Origin: Opitutus sp. ER46
GTDB lineage: Bacteria; Verrucomicrobiota; Verrucomicrobiia; Opitutales; Opitutaceae
Direction: 5' to 3'
NCBI RefSeq assembly: GCF_003054705.1
Contig: NZ_QAYX01000016.1
Coordinates: forward strand, 62,001 to 126,000
Length of the DNA stretch: 64,000 nucleotides
Positions within the stretch are counted from its first letter, which is position 1, and the number at the start of each line of letters is the position of its first letter. Shown piece by piece: positions 32,580 through 41,750 of the stretch. The translations under genes and the position numbers were made by a program. The notes under the pieces are model-generated. The model saw only the letters and a list, made by a program, of their open reading frames with translations, did no database searches and was not told the origin of the DNA.

Positions 32580-33827
32580 TTACCGGGCCAGCGGATAGCT
32601 GAGGACGAACTTACCTGAGCCTTCGGGCAGGAGAAACTTCACCGGTTTGGCCTCGATGCTGCGGGGGCGGCCGACGAGTTGCTCGAGTTTTCCCACGACG
32701 GCGCGAACGGAGGCGGCGGGATCGCAGTCAGGCTCCGGAATGTAGCTCAGGACGTACTTCCCGGCATCGGTTTCGTGCAGGCGATAGTGCTGGATGCCCT
32801 CGGCGCCGACGAAGCATTGGTCGACGTCGCGCGTCGTGATGCGCCGGCCATCGGCAGTCTGGAGGGCGTCGGGGGCGCGACCGTGCAAGACGTAGGTCGG
32901 AGCGCTGCTCCCGGCGGTGGGTGCGCGACGTTCCACGAGGTCGCCGATCCGGTACTTGAGCAGCGGCATGTAGTCGTTGGTCAGGGTCGATACGACCAGA
33001 TCACCAATGCCGCGGTCGTCCTGGTTGATGACGTCGAGCAGCGCGATGTTGGGGCTCGGCACCATCTGGTGATCGGCGCCCTCCATCATGAGGTGGCCCG
33101 TCTCTGTCGAGCCGTAGAGGTTGTACACGGGGACGCCGAACGCGCGCTCGAGGATGCGCTGGTGCAGGACGCTCGTGTACTCGTAGCTCGTAAACATGAA
33201 CTGCAGCTTCGGAAACCTGACCCTCCGTCGCTCGCAATGGAGCGCGAACACCACCGCGTAAGCCGGATCGGTATCCAGGAAGACCGGATCCCACGCGAGC
33301 GCCTCCTCGAGCATCTGGTCGAGGTCGTCGGGCCCGAGCAGGAAAGGAAAGCGCGACAGGCTCACGACGCGCGTGAGGCCGAGCGTGCGCCGCTCGACGG
33401 ACGGCGTGCCGTTGGCGAAAGTGATGTCGCCGTTGCACGCGGGGGAGGAAATCGTGACGCGATGTGCGCCGGGGGTGGCCTGGAGCACCTGGGCCACGTG
33501 CGGATTGAGCGCGAGGGCCCACTGCTCCTGGCGCGCCCACCAACCGCGTTCCAACAGGAGGTCGGCGCGGTTGTCCGTGGTGCCGGCGGTGTGCTCGACC
33601 TCGACCAGGTTCCGGGCGACGAGCGCGTCGAGCGACTGGCCGGCCCGGAGGAAGTTGTTCGGGAACCCGTGCTTGATGTCCTGCTTCGTGATGTACGGCA
33701 GGGCGGCCAAGACGGCGGACGCCGAGGTGGCGCCGGCGGCTGCCTGGTAGAGCGGCACCTCACGGGCATAGGTGAGCAGCTTTTCGTCAGGACTGATCGA
33801 AGTCGGGGAAGCGGAGATGGATTGCAC
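32580..33827 (-). CDS. PaaK-like adenylate-forming ligase
   Basis: About 415 residues. It has the adenylation-domain motifs of the phenylacetate-CoA ligase branch: NLVEVEHTAGTTDNRADLLL (phosphate loop), GVPVYNLYGSTETGHLM (A5) and LLKYRIGDLVERR (A7/A8). A compact C-terminal domain has the RPRSIEAKPVKFLL end. The start is uncertain: GTG 33827 gives a normal PaaK-like N terminus, while GTG 33896 adds 23 residues of little resemblance. The enzyme would activate a carboxylate as an acyl-AMP. It follows a cysteine desulfurase by 117 bp on the same strand, so a sulfur-transfer or thiocarboxylate function is possible, but no carrier protein is present nearby. Confidence 0.72.
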   Translation of the reverse strand: MQSISASPTSISPDEKLLTYAREVPLYQAAAGATSASAVLAALPYITKQDIKHGFPNNFLRAGQSLDALVARNLVEVEHTAGTTDNRADLLLERGWWARQEQWALALNPHVAQVLQATPGAHRVTISSPACNGDITFANGTPSVERRTLGLTRVVSLSRFPFLLGPDDLDQMLEEALAWDPVFLDTDPAYAVVFALHCERRRVRFPKLQFMFTSYEYTSVLHQRILERAFGVPVYNLYGSTETGHLMMEGADHQMVPSPNIALLDVINQDDRGIGDLVVSTLTNDYMPLLKYRIGDLVERRAPTAGSSAPTYVLHGRAPDALQTADGRRITTRDVDQCFVGAEGIQHYRLHETDAGKYVLSYIPEPDCDPAASVRAVVGKLEQLVGRPRSIEAKPVKFLLPEGSGKFVLSYPLAR

Positions 33828-33944
33828 GGTGGGTGAGGCGCGGGGCGCAGGAAGGAAGAGCGAAAGTCGATGGAGGGGAGCCAGGGCCAGAACCACGCCG
33901 CGGTGGCATGGAGCCGGTTGCGGGCCGGAGGCGTCGTGGTCGCG

Positions 33945-35144
33945 TCAGCTCGCGCGGGCGAGAGCGGGCGAGACGCGTGCGGCGGTGCGCGGGGACGCGG
34001 CGGCCCGGAGTTCGGCGACGAGGCGCGGGAGATGGCTCATGAGATAGGCGACGTCCTCGGCGGTGTTCTCGTAGTCGAGGCTGAAGCGGAGCGTGCTGCG
34101 CGCCTCCGCGGGGCTGAGCCCCATGGCGGTCAGCACGTGGGAGGGCGCGACGGAGCCGGTGGTGCAGGCCGAGCCGCTCGACGCGCAGATGCCGAGCTGG
34201 TCGAGCAACAGGAGGAGCGCCTCGGCCTCTACGCCGACGAAGGAGATGCTCGTGGTGTTGGGCAGGCGAGGTTCCTTGGCGCCGTTCCGAGTCGTGTGCG
34301 GAATCTGAGTGAGGATCTGTTGCTCGAGGGAGTCGCGCAGCGCCGCAAGGGTGCGCCGCTGCTCCGGTGTGACGGCGCGGGCGAGTTCGGCGGCGCGGCC
34401 GAAGCCAACCAGATAAGGCATGTTCTCGGTGCCGCCGCGATGGCCCTCCTCCTGGTGGCCGCCGATGATCAGCGGCTGGAACGGGGTGCCCTTGCGCACG
34501 TAGAGGAGGCCGACGCCTTTGGGACCATGGAGCTTGTGGGCGGAGAGGGACAGCAGGTCGACGCCCAGTTCGTTGACGTCGATCTTGAGTTTGCCGGGCA
34601 CCTGGACGGCGTCGGTGTGGATCAGAATGCCGCGCTGACGGCAGAGGGCCGCGATCTGCGGGATGGGAAAGAGGACGCCGGTCTCGTTGTTGGCCCACAT
34701 GATCGAGACCACGGCGGTGTCGGGCCGGAGGGCCTGCTCGAAGCGCGCGAGATCGAGCGAACCGTCGCGGTTCACCGGCAGAAACGTGACCGCGTAGCCC
34801 CGCTCGGCCAGCGCGGCGCAGCAGTTGCGCGTGGCGGAGTGCTCGACCGCGGTGGTGACGATATGCCGCTTGGCCGGCTGCGTGTAGAGGCAGCTCGTGA
34901 TGGCGGTGTTGCTGCTTTCCGTGCCGCAACTCGTGAAAACGATCTCGGTGGGATCGGCGCCGATGAGCGCGGCGGCGGACTCACGCGCGGCCTGGAGCGG
35001 GGCCACGAGGTTCTTGCCCAACCGGTACGGGCTGGAGGGATTGCCCCACTTCTCGGTCAGGTAGGGAAGCATCGCTTCCAACACCTCCGGGGCGACGCTC
35101 GTGGTTGCATTGCTGTCAAAGTAATAGGTCCGGGAAGCGGTCAT
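33945..35144 (-). CDS. Cysteine desulfurase, NifS/IscS class
   Basis: 399 residues. PLP-enzyme landmarks: YFDSNATTSVAPEVLEAML at the start, VEHSATRNC with the PLP-stacking His, TDAVQVPGK, the PLP lysine in SLSAHKLHGPKGVGLL, and the catalytic cysteine loop GICASSGSACTTG. All key residues are present. It converts cysteine to alanine and a protein persulfide that feeds Fe-S cluster or thiolation pathways. No isc or suf genes adjoin; the only partner is the PaaK-like ligase downstream, so this copy may be dedicated to a specialised thiolation rather than housekeeping. The start is ATG 35144. Confidence 0.92.
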   Translation of the reverse strand: MTASRTYYFDSNATTSVAPEVLEAMLPYLTEKWGNPSSPYRLGKNLVAPLQAARESAAALIGADPTEIVFTSCGTESSNTAITSCLYTQPAKRHIVTTAVEHSATRNCCAALAERGYAVTFLPVNRDGSLDLARFEQALRPDTAVVSIMWANNETGVLFPIPQIAALCRQRGILIHTDAVQVPGKLKIDVNELGVDLLSLSAHKLHGPKGVGLLYVRKGTPFQPLIIGGHQEEGHRGGTENMPYLVGFGRAAELARAVTPEQRRTLAALRDSLEQQILTQIPHTTRNGAKEPRLPNTTSISFVGVEAEALLLLLDQLGICASSGSACTTGSVAPSHVLTAMGLSPAEARSTLRFSLDYENTAEDVAYLMSHLPRLVAELRAAASPRTAARVSPALARAS

Positions 35145-35307
35145 GTGACACGTGGGACTTATTTACGGTCGCGCGCAGTGCAACCGTCGAGCGCGACATC
35201 TGCCGGGCGGCCGCGCGGCGGCGGAGTCGCGCGTCGTGCGGCGGGGGGCCCGGCCCGGGCGGATCGCCTGGGGACCAAGCGGTTGGGCGGATGCCTGGCT
35301 GACGCGC

Positions 35308-36477
35308 TCACGGAAACGGAATGACCGCCAAGGGATGCTCGCCAGAGTTCCAGAAGGCAAAGAAGCGTCCGTTGTGCGTCAGCAGGCTCGGGTGATCCGA
35401 CAACCCAGCGGCAGAGGAAAGCTCACTCGGGCGCCAGGTGTGGCCCGCGTCCTCGGAGATCAGGCCGCGCAGGGCGGTGCGGCCATCGCGGTACTCTTTC
35501 CAGGCGATCGCGATCCTCCGGCCCGTTGCGCCGATGGCGGCGTGGCCGGCGCTGTCGGCGCCGATCCGCTGGGCAGCGTCGCCGCGCGAGGCGGAGAGCC
35601 GGCCATAGAACACTCCGTGGTTGCGGGCAGCGCCGCTGAACCACACGCCGTGAAGCGCGCCGTCGCCATCGATCGCCATCGCCGGCCCGTGGTGTGGGCA
35701 CGCGTCGATCCGCCAGTCCTCAAAGGTCGCGCGCTGCACAGCCTCCGCGTGACCATCCGGGCGCAGATTCGCGATCGCGTGATCCCGAATGTTCGGATCG
35801 AAAATGTGCCGCCAAAACGCGGTCACGGTGCCGTCGCGGTGCGAGACGAGCGCGAGGCGGCAGCATTCGCAGCAATGGTCGGCAACTTTAAAGTCGCCGC
35901 GAAACGACGCGCCCTGGTCGGAGGAGACGGCGTAGTAGAGGGCGGCACCGCGATAGGCGGATGGCGTCGAGGCGACGAGGTCGCGCTTGTCGATCCAGGC
36001 CGCGAACACCTCGCCGTCCTGGTTGACCGCAATCGTGTCGAAGCGATGCGTGATCACCTGTCGGTCGTGATGCACCACGATGGGCGGGGAGAAGGTTCGG
36101 CCCGCATCCAGTGAGCGCGAAAACCGGATCTCGCCGGTGTACGGTTCGGCGAGCGGGCGGGTCCAGCTGACGTAGATCTCGCCCTTGGGGCCGAGCGCGA
36201 TCTTGGGCCGCGCGTCGCCTCCGGCGTCGATCGCCTCGGGCGTCCGCGTGACCAGGACCGCGTTGGACCAGGACTGGCCTTCGTCCGCCGAACGGCTGAC
36301 CGCGATGTGACCACTGACGCGGTGCACCGCCCAGAGGACGCCGCTGGCATCGAAGGCGGCCTGCGCGCCGAGTTCGGCCTGATCGGGCGCCATGACGTGG
36401 CGGTGGGCTGCGTCGGCGGCGGCGGACATGCCGGCGGGCGCGAAGATAGAGAGGAAGAGCAAAACGAATCGGGGCAT
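35308..36477 (-). CDS. Sialidase-like beta-propeller protein with CCECC motif
   Basis: 389 residues with a signal peptide (FVLLFLSIFAPAGMSAAA). Four Asp-box repeats mark a sialidase-type propeller: SRSADEGQSWS, SRSLDAGRTFS, AVSSDQGASFR and SEDAGHTWR. The catalytic arginine triad of true sialidases is not evident. Instead the unusual cluster DHCCECCRLAL occurs near residue 200, followed by ACPHHGPAM, giving cysteine and histidine ligands. This suggests metal binding instead of sugar cleavage. It starts 11 bp after the TonB receptor gene, so both are surely one transcript. Automatic annotation would call it an exo-alpha-sialidase; I consider that misleading. Confidence 0.75.
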   Translation of the reverse strand: MPRFVLLFLSIFAPAGMSAAADAAHRHVMAPDQAELGAQAAFDASGVLWAVHRVSGHIAVSRSADEGQSWSNAVLVTRTPEAIDAGGDARPKIALGPKGEIYVSWTRPLAEPYTGEIRFSRSLDAGRTFSPPIVVHHDRQVITHRFDTIAVNQDGEVFAAWIDKRDLVASTPSAYRGAALYYAVSSDQGASFRGDFKVADHCCECCRLALVSHRDGTVTAFWRHIFDPNIRDHAIANLRPDGHAEAVQRATFEDWRIDACPHHGPAMAIDGDGALHGVWFSGAARNHGVFYGRLSASRGDAAQRIGADSAGHAAIGATGRRIAIAWKEYRDGRTALRGLISEDAGHTWRPSELSSAAGLSDHPSLLTHNGRFFAFWNSGEHPLAVIPFP

Positions 36478-36488
36478 GAGGAGGGTGT

Positions 36489-38627
36489 TTACCAGTTGTA
36501 CTCGATCGCGACGTAGCCGGCGCGAGGCAGGCCGGGACTGAAGACCGGCGTATTTGAAGCTATGGACGCACTTTCGGCATAGCGTTTGTCGGCGAGGTTC
36601 ATCACGCGGGCCGACACGGAGAGATGCGGACTCAGCCGGTAACTGCCGCGGAGATTGATGAGGTCGTGCCCGGGATAACGGCCAAACGCCGGTGAGTTTC
36701 CGGGCTCGAGCCAGTAGGCGCCAATGCGAATCCACTCCAGCTGGAGCATGGCCGCCTTGGTGGGGCGCCAGGTGAGGCGGGTGTTCGCCATGACCTTGGG
36801 CGCGGCCTCGATGTCCTTGCCATTGAAGTTGGCGGTGCTTGTAACCCACCGTACGTAGCGCTGGCGAGAATACGAGAGGGCGGTGCCGAGTCGGAGCTTG
36901 TACCCCAGGTCGGCGCCGATCGCCGCCTCGACTCCGCGGTGCTCGGTCTCGCCGGCGTTCACGCTGGTCGCGACGTTCGTGGCCAGGTTGCGCTGGCTCA
37001 CGAGGTCGTCCTGTTTGGTCAGGTCGTACGCGACCAAATCGTAGGTCCATCCGCCGTGATCGCCGCGGACGCCGAGTTCGAACTGACGGGCCTGGATTGG
37101 CTTGAGTGCGCGGGCGAGCTGGGCCTTGGCGACGGCGTTCGCGGCCCCGGCGTCATTGCCGGCGCGATACAGCTGGCTCTCCGAAGGGGCGCGAAACCCG
37201 AAGTGGTAGGACGCATAGAGGTGCGTGTGGGCGTTGAGGGCATAGGTGGCGCCGAGTTTGGGGCTGGTGTGGGCGAAGCGCGCGTCGTCCCGCGCGATCT
37301 GGCCGTAGTACCGCGTGGCCCCGAGCACCACGGCCGACACCGTGCCGGGCGCGAGATGATTGCGCAGGGCGAACCTGAGGGTGTCGTGACGCAGACCGGC
37401 GGTCACCCGCAGCCGGGCGAGGGGCGAGAACTCGACGTGGACGTAGGGAGAGAGGCTCTGAAAGGTGACCCGGTAGTCGTAGATCCGGGTGCCGCGGGCG
37501 TAATCGCTGAAAAGGGTGTTGGCGCCGGTGCCGGAACGGGTGACGAGCAGGTTGTCCTCCTGCCGGGACCCGGCGCTGGAGTCGAAGTCGACCCCGCCGA
37601 TGAGGCGGGCGCGCCAGAACGGAAGGTTCTGTCGCCCCTTGGCCATCAGGCCGTACGAGACGTTGTGCGTCTGCTCGATCCGCGGGTCCGAGTTCAGATT
37701 GTAGGATCCATTCAGGTCCATCGCGTTGTCGCGGAAGTAGGGGATCAGCGAAATCGCGGCCGAGTCGAACACCTGCTCGTACTCGACGGACGCGCGGACG
37801 GCGCTTACCTGGCGAAACGCGATCGGCAGCAGATTCCGGGTGGGATGGTCGAGGTAGTCAGCGTAGGTGAGGGGCGAGTTGGCGCCCGTCTGCTGGTCGA
37901 TCTTCGAGACGGCGAGGACGGACTTAATTGTCACGCCGCGGCCGAGAGACTGGTCGACGCGGACGTTGGCGCTCTGCCGATCATAGCCGGTGTGGTTGCG
38001 CCAGCCGTCGGTGTGCGTGAGGTTCAGATTGACCCCGTAGGCGCCGTGGTCGCTGGCCGCGCCGCCGGCGGCGCCCAGGAAACGCCAGGTGCCGAACGAG
38101 CCACCTTCGGCGGTCAGGGTGGCGAGCGGCGTCGCAGTGGGGGCGCGGGTGAGAATGTTCACGACGCCGCCGATCGCATCCGAGCCGTGCAGCGCGGTGC
38201 CGGGGCCGCGGATCACCTCGACGCGGCCGGCCATGGGCACGTTCACCTCGTAGAGCGCGTTGTGATTGAAGAAGCCGGTGGCGCGAATCGGGATGCCGTC
38301 CTCGAGGAATAAATACACCGGGCTGGTGGTGAATGGCTGGCGGATGGCGGTCGTATGGCCCTCGCCGTTGGTGACGGCGACCGCCACTCCCGGGATTTGG
38401 CTGAGCAGCTGGGCCGGATGCATGGGGGCAGTTTCGCGGATTGAGGCGGCGGAGATGATGCCGATGGCCGCAGGCGTCTCGGTGAGCGGGGCGCTTTCGC
38501 GGGTGCCGGTGACGGTCATCGGCGCCAGGATGGCGGGCGGCGGCCCGTCTGATGGGCGGGAGGACTGCGCCAGCGCGGCGGGCACGAGGAAGGAGAGGAG
38601 AATCAGGGAGGTGGGAAAGGGTTTCAT
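36489..38627 (-). CDS. TonB-dependent outer-membrane receptor
   Basis: 712 residues with a Sec signal (TSLILLSFLVPAALAQ). The plug domain begins APMTVTGTRESAPLTETPAA and contains LLSQIPGVAVAV, then VNVPMAGRVEVIRGPGTALHGSDAIGGVVNI split across the canonical plug motif. A 22-strand barrel follows and ends in the aromatic C terminus VAIEYNW. The length is that of metal or siderophore receptors and much shorter than SusC-type receptors. Its operon partners are a cysteine-motif small protein and a cysteine-rich propeller, so a metal or metallophore, perhaps copper, is the favoured cargo; this is inferred. Confidence 0.9.
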   Translation of the reverse strand: MKPFPTSLILLSFLVPAALAQSSRPSDGPPPAILAPMTVTGTRESAPLTETPAAIGIISAASIRETAPMHPAQLLSQIPGVAVAVTNGEGHTTAIRQPFTTSPVYLFLEDGIPIRATGFFNHNALYEVNVPMAGRVEVIRGPGTALHGSDAIGGVVNILTRAPTATPLATLTAEGGSFGTWRFLGAAGGAASDHGAYGVNLNLTHTDGWRNHTGYDRQSANVRVDQSLGRGVTIKSVLAVSKIDQQTGANSPLTYADYLDHPTRNLLPIAFRQVSAVRASVEYEQVFDSAAISLIPYFRDNAMDLNGSYNLNSDPRIEQTHNVSYGLMAKGRQNLPFWRARLIGGVDFDSSAGSRQEDNLLVTRSGTGANTLFSDYARGTRIYDYRVTFQSLSPYVHVEFSPLARLRVTAGLRHDTLRFALRNHLAPGTVSAVVLGATRYYGQIARDDARFAHTSPKLGATYALNAHTHLYASYHFGFRAPSESQLYRAGNDAGAANAVAKAQLARALKPIQARQFELGVRGDHGGWTYDLVAYDLTKQDDLVSQRNLATNVATSVNAGETEHRGVEAAIGADLGYKLRLGTALSYSRQRYVRWVTSTANFNGKDIEAAPKVMANTRLTWRPTKAAMLQLEWIRIGAYWLEPGNSPAFGRYPGHDLINLRGSYRLSPHLSVSARVMNLADKRYAESASIASNTPVFSPGLPRAGYVAIEYNW

Positions 38628-38779
38628 GGGAGGACACCCCGGTGGGGTGTTGGCGCGATCCGCGCGCCCGGCTGCGCGACCGTTTCGGCGGCTGGCCGAC
38701 GGTTCGGGGCAGAGCTGTGCGTCCGCCGTGTTAGGTCACGGTCTGGACACGTTTCGCTGGTGATGACGTCCGAGGACGC

Positions 38780-39172
38780 TCAGGCCGCGCGTGGCGGGGG
38801 CAGCGGTGGGCAGGCTCGGCCACGGCCGAGCATTGGGCTCGCTGCGGTCGAATACCGCAGGTGTTGCGTGGCCGGAGGAACCACGGCCGCTGCGTGGAGG
38901 GGCGGGTAGAGCTCGACAAGCTTCCCTGAAGCCCTGGCTCCGGGCGTCTTTCCGTGGTTGCGCTCATGCTCCTGCCGCCGCTGTTGGACGGCTCGGCACA
39001 TGCGGCACATTTCGCCGGAGAAGGTTTTCTCGACCGCCGCGCCAACGGTCATCTGCGTGACGTAGCCGGAGAACATGTTGCCCCACGCGACCAGTTGCGC
39101 GACGTCCCATTGGCAACCCGTGGCGAGAAACCACGCGAGAAAGGCCAGGATGACTTGGAGGCGGCGGCGCAC
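38780..39172 (-). CDS. Small secreted protein with CxxC motif (DUF2946-like)
   Basis: 130 residues. It has a hydrophobic N terminus (LQVILAFLAWFLATGCQW). A central segment GNMFSGYVTQMTVGAAVEKTFSGEMCRMCRAVQ, broken here as GNMFSGYVTQ and AVEKTFSGEMCRMCRAVQ, matches small PVC and proteobacterial proteins encoded beside metal-related TonB receptors. The two cysteines of MCRMC would be the functional centre. The C terminus is proline-rich and probably disordered. It lies 152 bp upstream of the TonB receptor on the same strand and is likely the first gene of that operon. Confidence 0.65.
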   Translation of the reverse strand: MRRRLQVILAFLAWFLATGCQWDVAQLVAWGNMFSGYVTQMTVGAAVEKTFSGEMCRMCRAVQQRRQEHERNHGKTPGARASGKLVELYPPLHAAAVVPPATQHLRYSTAASPMLGRGRACPPLPPPRAA

Positions 39173-39435
39173 GCGTCGTCACAGATGGGGGCGAATGCCA
39201 TTCGTGCAACTCGCGACCCCTTTTCCGATTGATGCGGATCAACGGGCGGGGCGGTGGGCCAACTCGGCAGGGCGCTCGTGGGCGCCCAGTGAAGACCTCG
39301 GCGCGGATCGGCGTGGCGGATCTCGGGAATCGGTTCGCGCCGGTCAGTTGACACCGGTGTGTTTTCGCTGCCCCGGGTGTCTGCCACGGCCGGATTCGTT
39401 CGTTGAGGTGCCGGAACGCAAAACCCACACCTCCC

Positions 39436-40017
39436 ATGCGCAAATTGATCGTTTCTGAATTCATCACCCTGGATGGCGTCATCCAGGCCCCCGGCGGCGC
39501 CGACGAAGACCGCGACGGCGGATTTACCCACGGCGGGTGGACCCTGCCGTACTGGCACGACGACATCGGCAAAGCCTTCGTCGGGCTGATGCAGGACGTG
39601 GACGCGTTCCTCCTGGGCCGGCGGACGTACGTCACCCACGCGCAGGCGTTCGAGCCGCTGCCGAAGGGCGACTTCTTTGGGGACCTGATGAACGGGCCGG
39701 CGAAATACGTGGTTTCGACCACGCTGGAGAAGCCGATCTGGCGGAACACGACGGTGATCCGCGGGAACATCATTGAGTCGGTGCGCGCGCTGAAGGCGCA
39801 GTCCGGTGGGAGCATCATCACGGACGGCAGCAGCCAGTTGGTGCACACCCTCCTGGCGCACGACCTCGTCGACGAACTGCACCTGCTGTTGTACCCGCTC
39901 GCGCTGGGTGGCGGGAAACGGCTGTTCCCGGATGGGAAGACGACGAGGTTCTCGCTGCGCCAGGCGACGCCGTACCCCAGCGGGGTAGTGGGCCTGGACT
40001 ACGTCAGGGCCGCATAG
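39436..40017 (+). CDS. Dihydrofolate-reductase-like protein (RibD C-terminal family)
   Basis: 193 residues from the ATG at 39436 (MRKLIVSEFITLDGVIQAPG). The DHFR/RibD-C fold is shown by DAFLLGRRTYVTHAQAFEPL, the NADPH-binding loop GGSIITDGSSQLVHTLL and LVDELHLLLYPLALGGGKRLF. Members are small NADPH-dependent reductases, mostly of unknown substrate; only a few act in riboflavin or folate synthesis. No riboflavin genes adjoin. The stop overlaps the convergent alpha/beta hydrolase stop by 14 bp. Confidence 0.88.
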   Translation: MRKLIVSEFITLDGVIQAPGGADEDRDGGFTHGGWTLPYWHDDIGKAFVGLMQDVDAFLLGRRTYVTHAQAFEPLPKGDFFGDLMNGPAKYVVSTTLEKPIWRNTTVIRGNIIESVRALKAQSGGSIITDGSSQLVHTLLAHDLVDELHLLLYPLALGGGKRLFPDGKTTRFSLRQATPYPSGVVGLDYVRAA

Positions 40018-40732
40018 GTTGGGTCGCCGCGGTGTGGATGATCGCGCTCACGGCTTCCGCCGCGTCGACATGGCAATCGTGCCCGGTGGGCAGCTCGAAA
40101 TAGCCCCAATGTTCGCGCTGCGCCCGGGCGGCGAATGATTCGAAGACGGGGCGCGCTCCGTTTTGCGGGCCGACGCACGCGATGTAGGTTCGTCGCACGG
40201 TGAGCGCGCGGCAGTCCTCCCGGAGCGGCTGTTCGAAGCACCTCAGGGAGAAGTTCCACCAGCGTTCGCGGACGAATGTCCGGGCCTCGCCCTCGAGGTG
40301 CCAGAGATCGAGCAGCGCTTCATCGGGCACGATGCTGAATCCGTCCGCGGCGACACGGGCGACAAACCCGTCGCGGATGTGCGGTGGCATGAAGTCGAAA
40401 GCCGACTGGCCCTGTTCCGGCACAAAGGCGTCGACATACACGAGGTGGTCCAGCCGCGAGGCACAGTGGGTCGCTACGCCGGTGGTCACCATGCCGGCGT
40501 AGCTGTGTCCAACCAAGACCACGCACTGCAGGTCGTGGCGCTTGATGAAACCGACGAGATTGGCGATGTGGGTGTCCAGGCTGATGCCGGCGGTCATGGG
40601 GCCGCCGCGAGGGCCCATGCCGCTGAGTTCCGGCGTGAACACCTCGTGGCCGAGACGCCGCAATCGCGGCGCGACGAGGTCCCAGGTGGCGGACGTCTGC
40701 AGGGCGCCGTGAACGAGGACGATCGTGCTCAC
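40004..40732 (-). CDS. Alpha/beta-hydrolase (MES-type esterase)
   Basis: 242 residues. It starts with GTG at 40732 (MSTIVLVHGALQTSATWDLV), whose GTGA overlaps the upstream gene's stop, so the two are coupled. The oxyanion loop VHGALQ, the nucleophile elbow VVLVGHSYAGMV, and the catalytic His in LPTGHDCHVDAAE are present. The compact size and cap resemble plant methyl-esterase/hydroxynitrile-lyase-like proteins common in bacteria. The substrate is unknown. Confidence 0.85.
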   Translation of the reverse strand: MSTIVLVHGALQTSATWDLVAPRLRRLGHEVFTPELSGMGPRGGPMTAGISLDTHIANLVGFIKRHDLQCVVLVGHSYAGMVTTGVATHCASRLDHLVYVDAFVPEQGQSAFDFMPPHIRDGFVARVAADGFSIVPDEALLDLWHLEGEARTFVRERWWNFSLRCFEQPLREDCRALTVRRTYIACVGPQNGARPVFESFAARAQREHWGYFELPTGHDCHVDAAEAVSAIIHTAATQPMRP

Positions 40733-41628
40733 GAGCCGGCCACCGCGCGCTGGGCGAGCAGGCTGGCCACGTAGTCACGGACGGTGGCGAGCGGAATGGG
40801 AAAAAGCGCCGTCATCGGCCCGGTGTCCATCGCGTCGCCCGCGGCGTAGCCGAGCATCAGCGCGGCGAACGATTTCTGCATCGGATCGGTGGCGGCCTCG
40901 TACTGCGCCTGCAGCGTGGCGGTCGGCACGTGCTCCGGACTGATTTCCGCGGCGCCGGCGGCTTCGAACATGCGCACCACCTGGTGCGGGGAGAGGGCCT
41001 CCGGTCCGCCGACGTCGAGGACGATCTCCCGCGCCTGCGGATGGTGCGCCGCCAGGGCGGCCACGCGCGCGACGTCACGGAAGGAGACCCAGCTCAGCTT
41101 GTTCTCTCCCTCGCCGTAGATCCGGACGGTGCCGTGAAGGGGATCGAAGCCGAGCATCGGGGTGAGCCAGACCTCCATGAAGTACGAGGCGCGCAGCACG
41201 ACGTACTCGATTCCCGCGCTTTTCAGCCGGTTTTCGACCGCGAGCTTGGCGGAGGTGAGCGGACAAGGGTACGGGAGCTTCGGCCGGTAGGAGACGAAGA
41301 CGAAGCGCCTGACGCCGGCGCCTTTCGCGGCATCGATGAGGGCCAGTTGGCCCTCCTGGTCGACGGTGGCGATCGAGTCGCCAGGCTGCCGCGAGAACGT
41401 TGACGACGCGGTGGAGATGACGGTGGAGATGCCCGCGCAGGCGCGACGCAGCGACGACGGTTCCCTTAGGTCGCCCTCCATCAGCTGGACGGCCAGGCCT
41501 TGCAGCGTGGCGCGCTTGCCCGCCTCGGCCGACGGGCGGATCAGCGCGCGCACGGGCTGCCCCCGCGCGCGCAACTGCCGACAGATTTCGAGTCCCAACA
41601 ACCCTGTGCTGCCGATGACCAAGTTCAT
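40729..41628 (-). CDS. NmrA-like NAD(P)-binding protein (atypical SDR)
   Basis: 299 residues. The start ATG at 41628 is preceded by GGAGG at a good distance. The Rossmann loop MNLVIGSTGLLGLEICRQL is followed by RALIRPSAEAGKR, typical of NmrA-like atypical SDRs, and VEGDL-like QLMEGDLREPSSL. The SDR Tyr/Lys pair is absent, as in NmrA proteins that sense NAD(P) state. It is the upstream gene of a two-gene operon with the alpha/beta hydrolase. Confidence 0.85.
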   Translation of the reverse strand: MNLVIGSTGLLGLEICRQLRARGQPVRALIRPSAEAGKRATLQGLAVQLMEGDLREPSSLRRACAGISTVISTASSTFSRQPGDSIATVDQEGQLALIDAAKGAGVRRFVFVSYRPKLPYPCPLTSAKLAVENRLKSAGIEYVVLRASYFMEVWLTPMLGFDPLHGTVRIYGEGENKLSWVSFRDVARVAALAAHHPQAREIVLDVGGPEALSPHQVVRMFEAAGAAEISPEHVPTATLQAQYEAATDPMQKSFAALMLGYAAGDAMDTGPMTALFPIPLATVRDYVASLLAQRAVAGS

Positions 41629-41750
41629 GATGTTGCCTCCGGGCGCCGAGGATAGCGCGGCGGCGCGGAACGCGGGAGTAACGGTTACGGTAAACGTGCG
41701 CCGAGCCGCGCGGCCGCTTGGCGGGCCGGTCGGAAGAGACAGGTCGCGGT

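Noticed and set aside
35308-36477. Classical exo-alpha-sialidase
   Set aside because: Asp boxes alone indicate only the propeller fold; the catalytic Arg triad is not seen and no sialic-acid genes adjoin.
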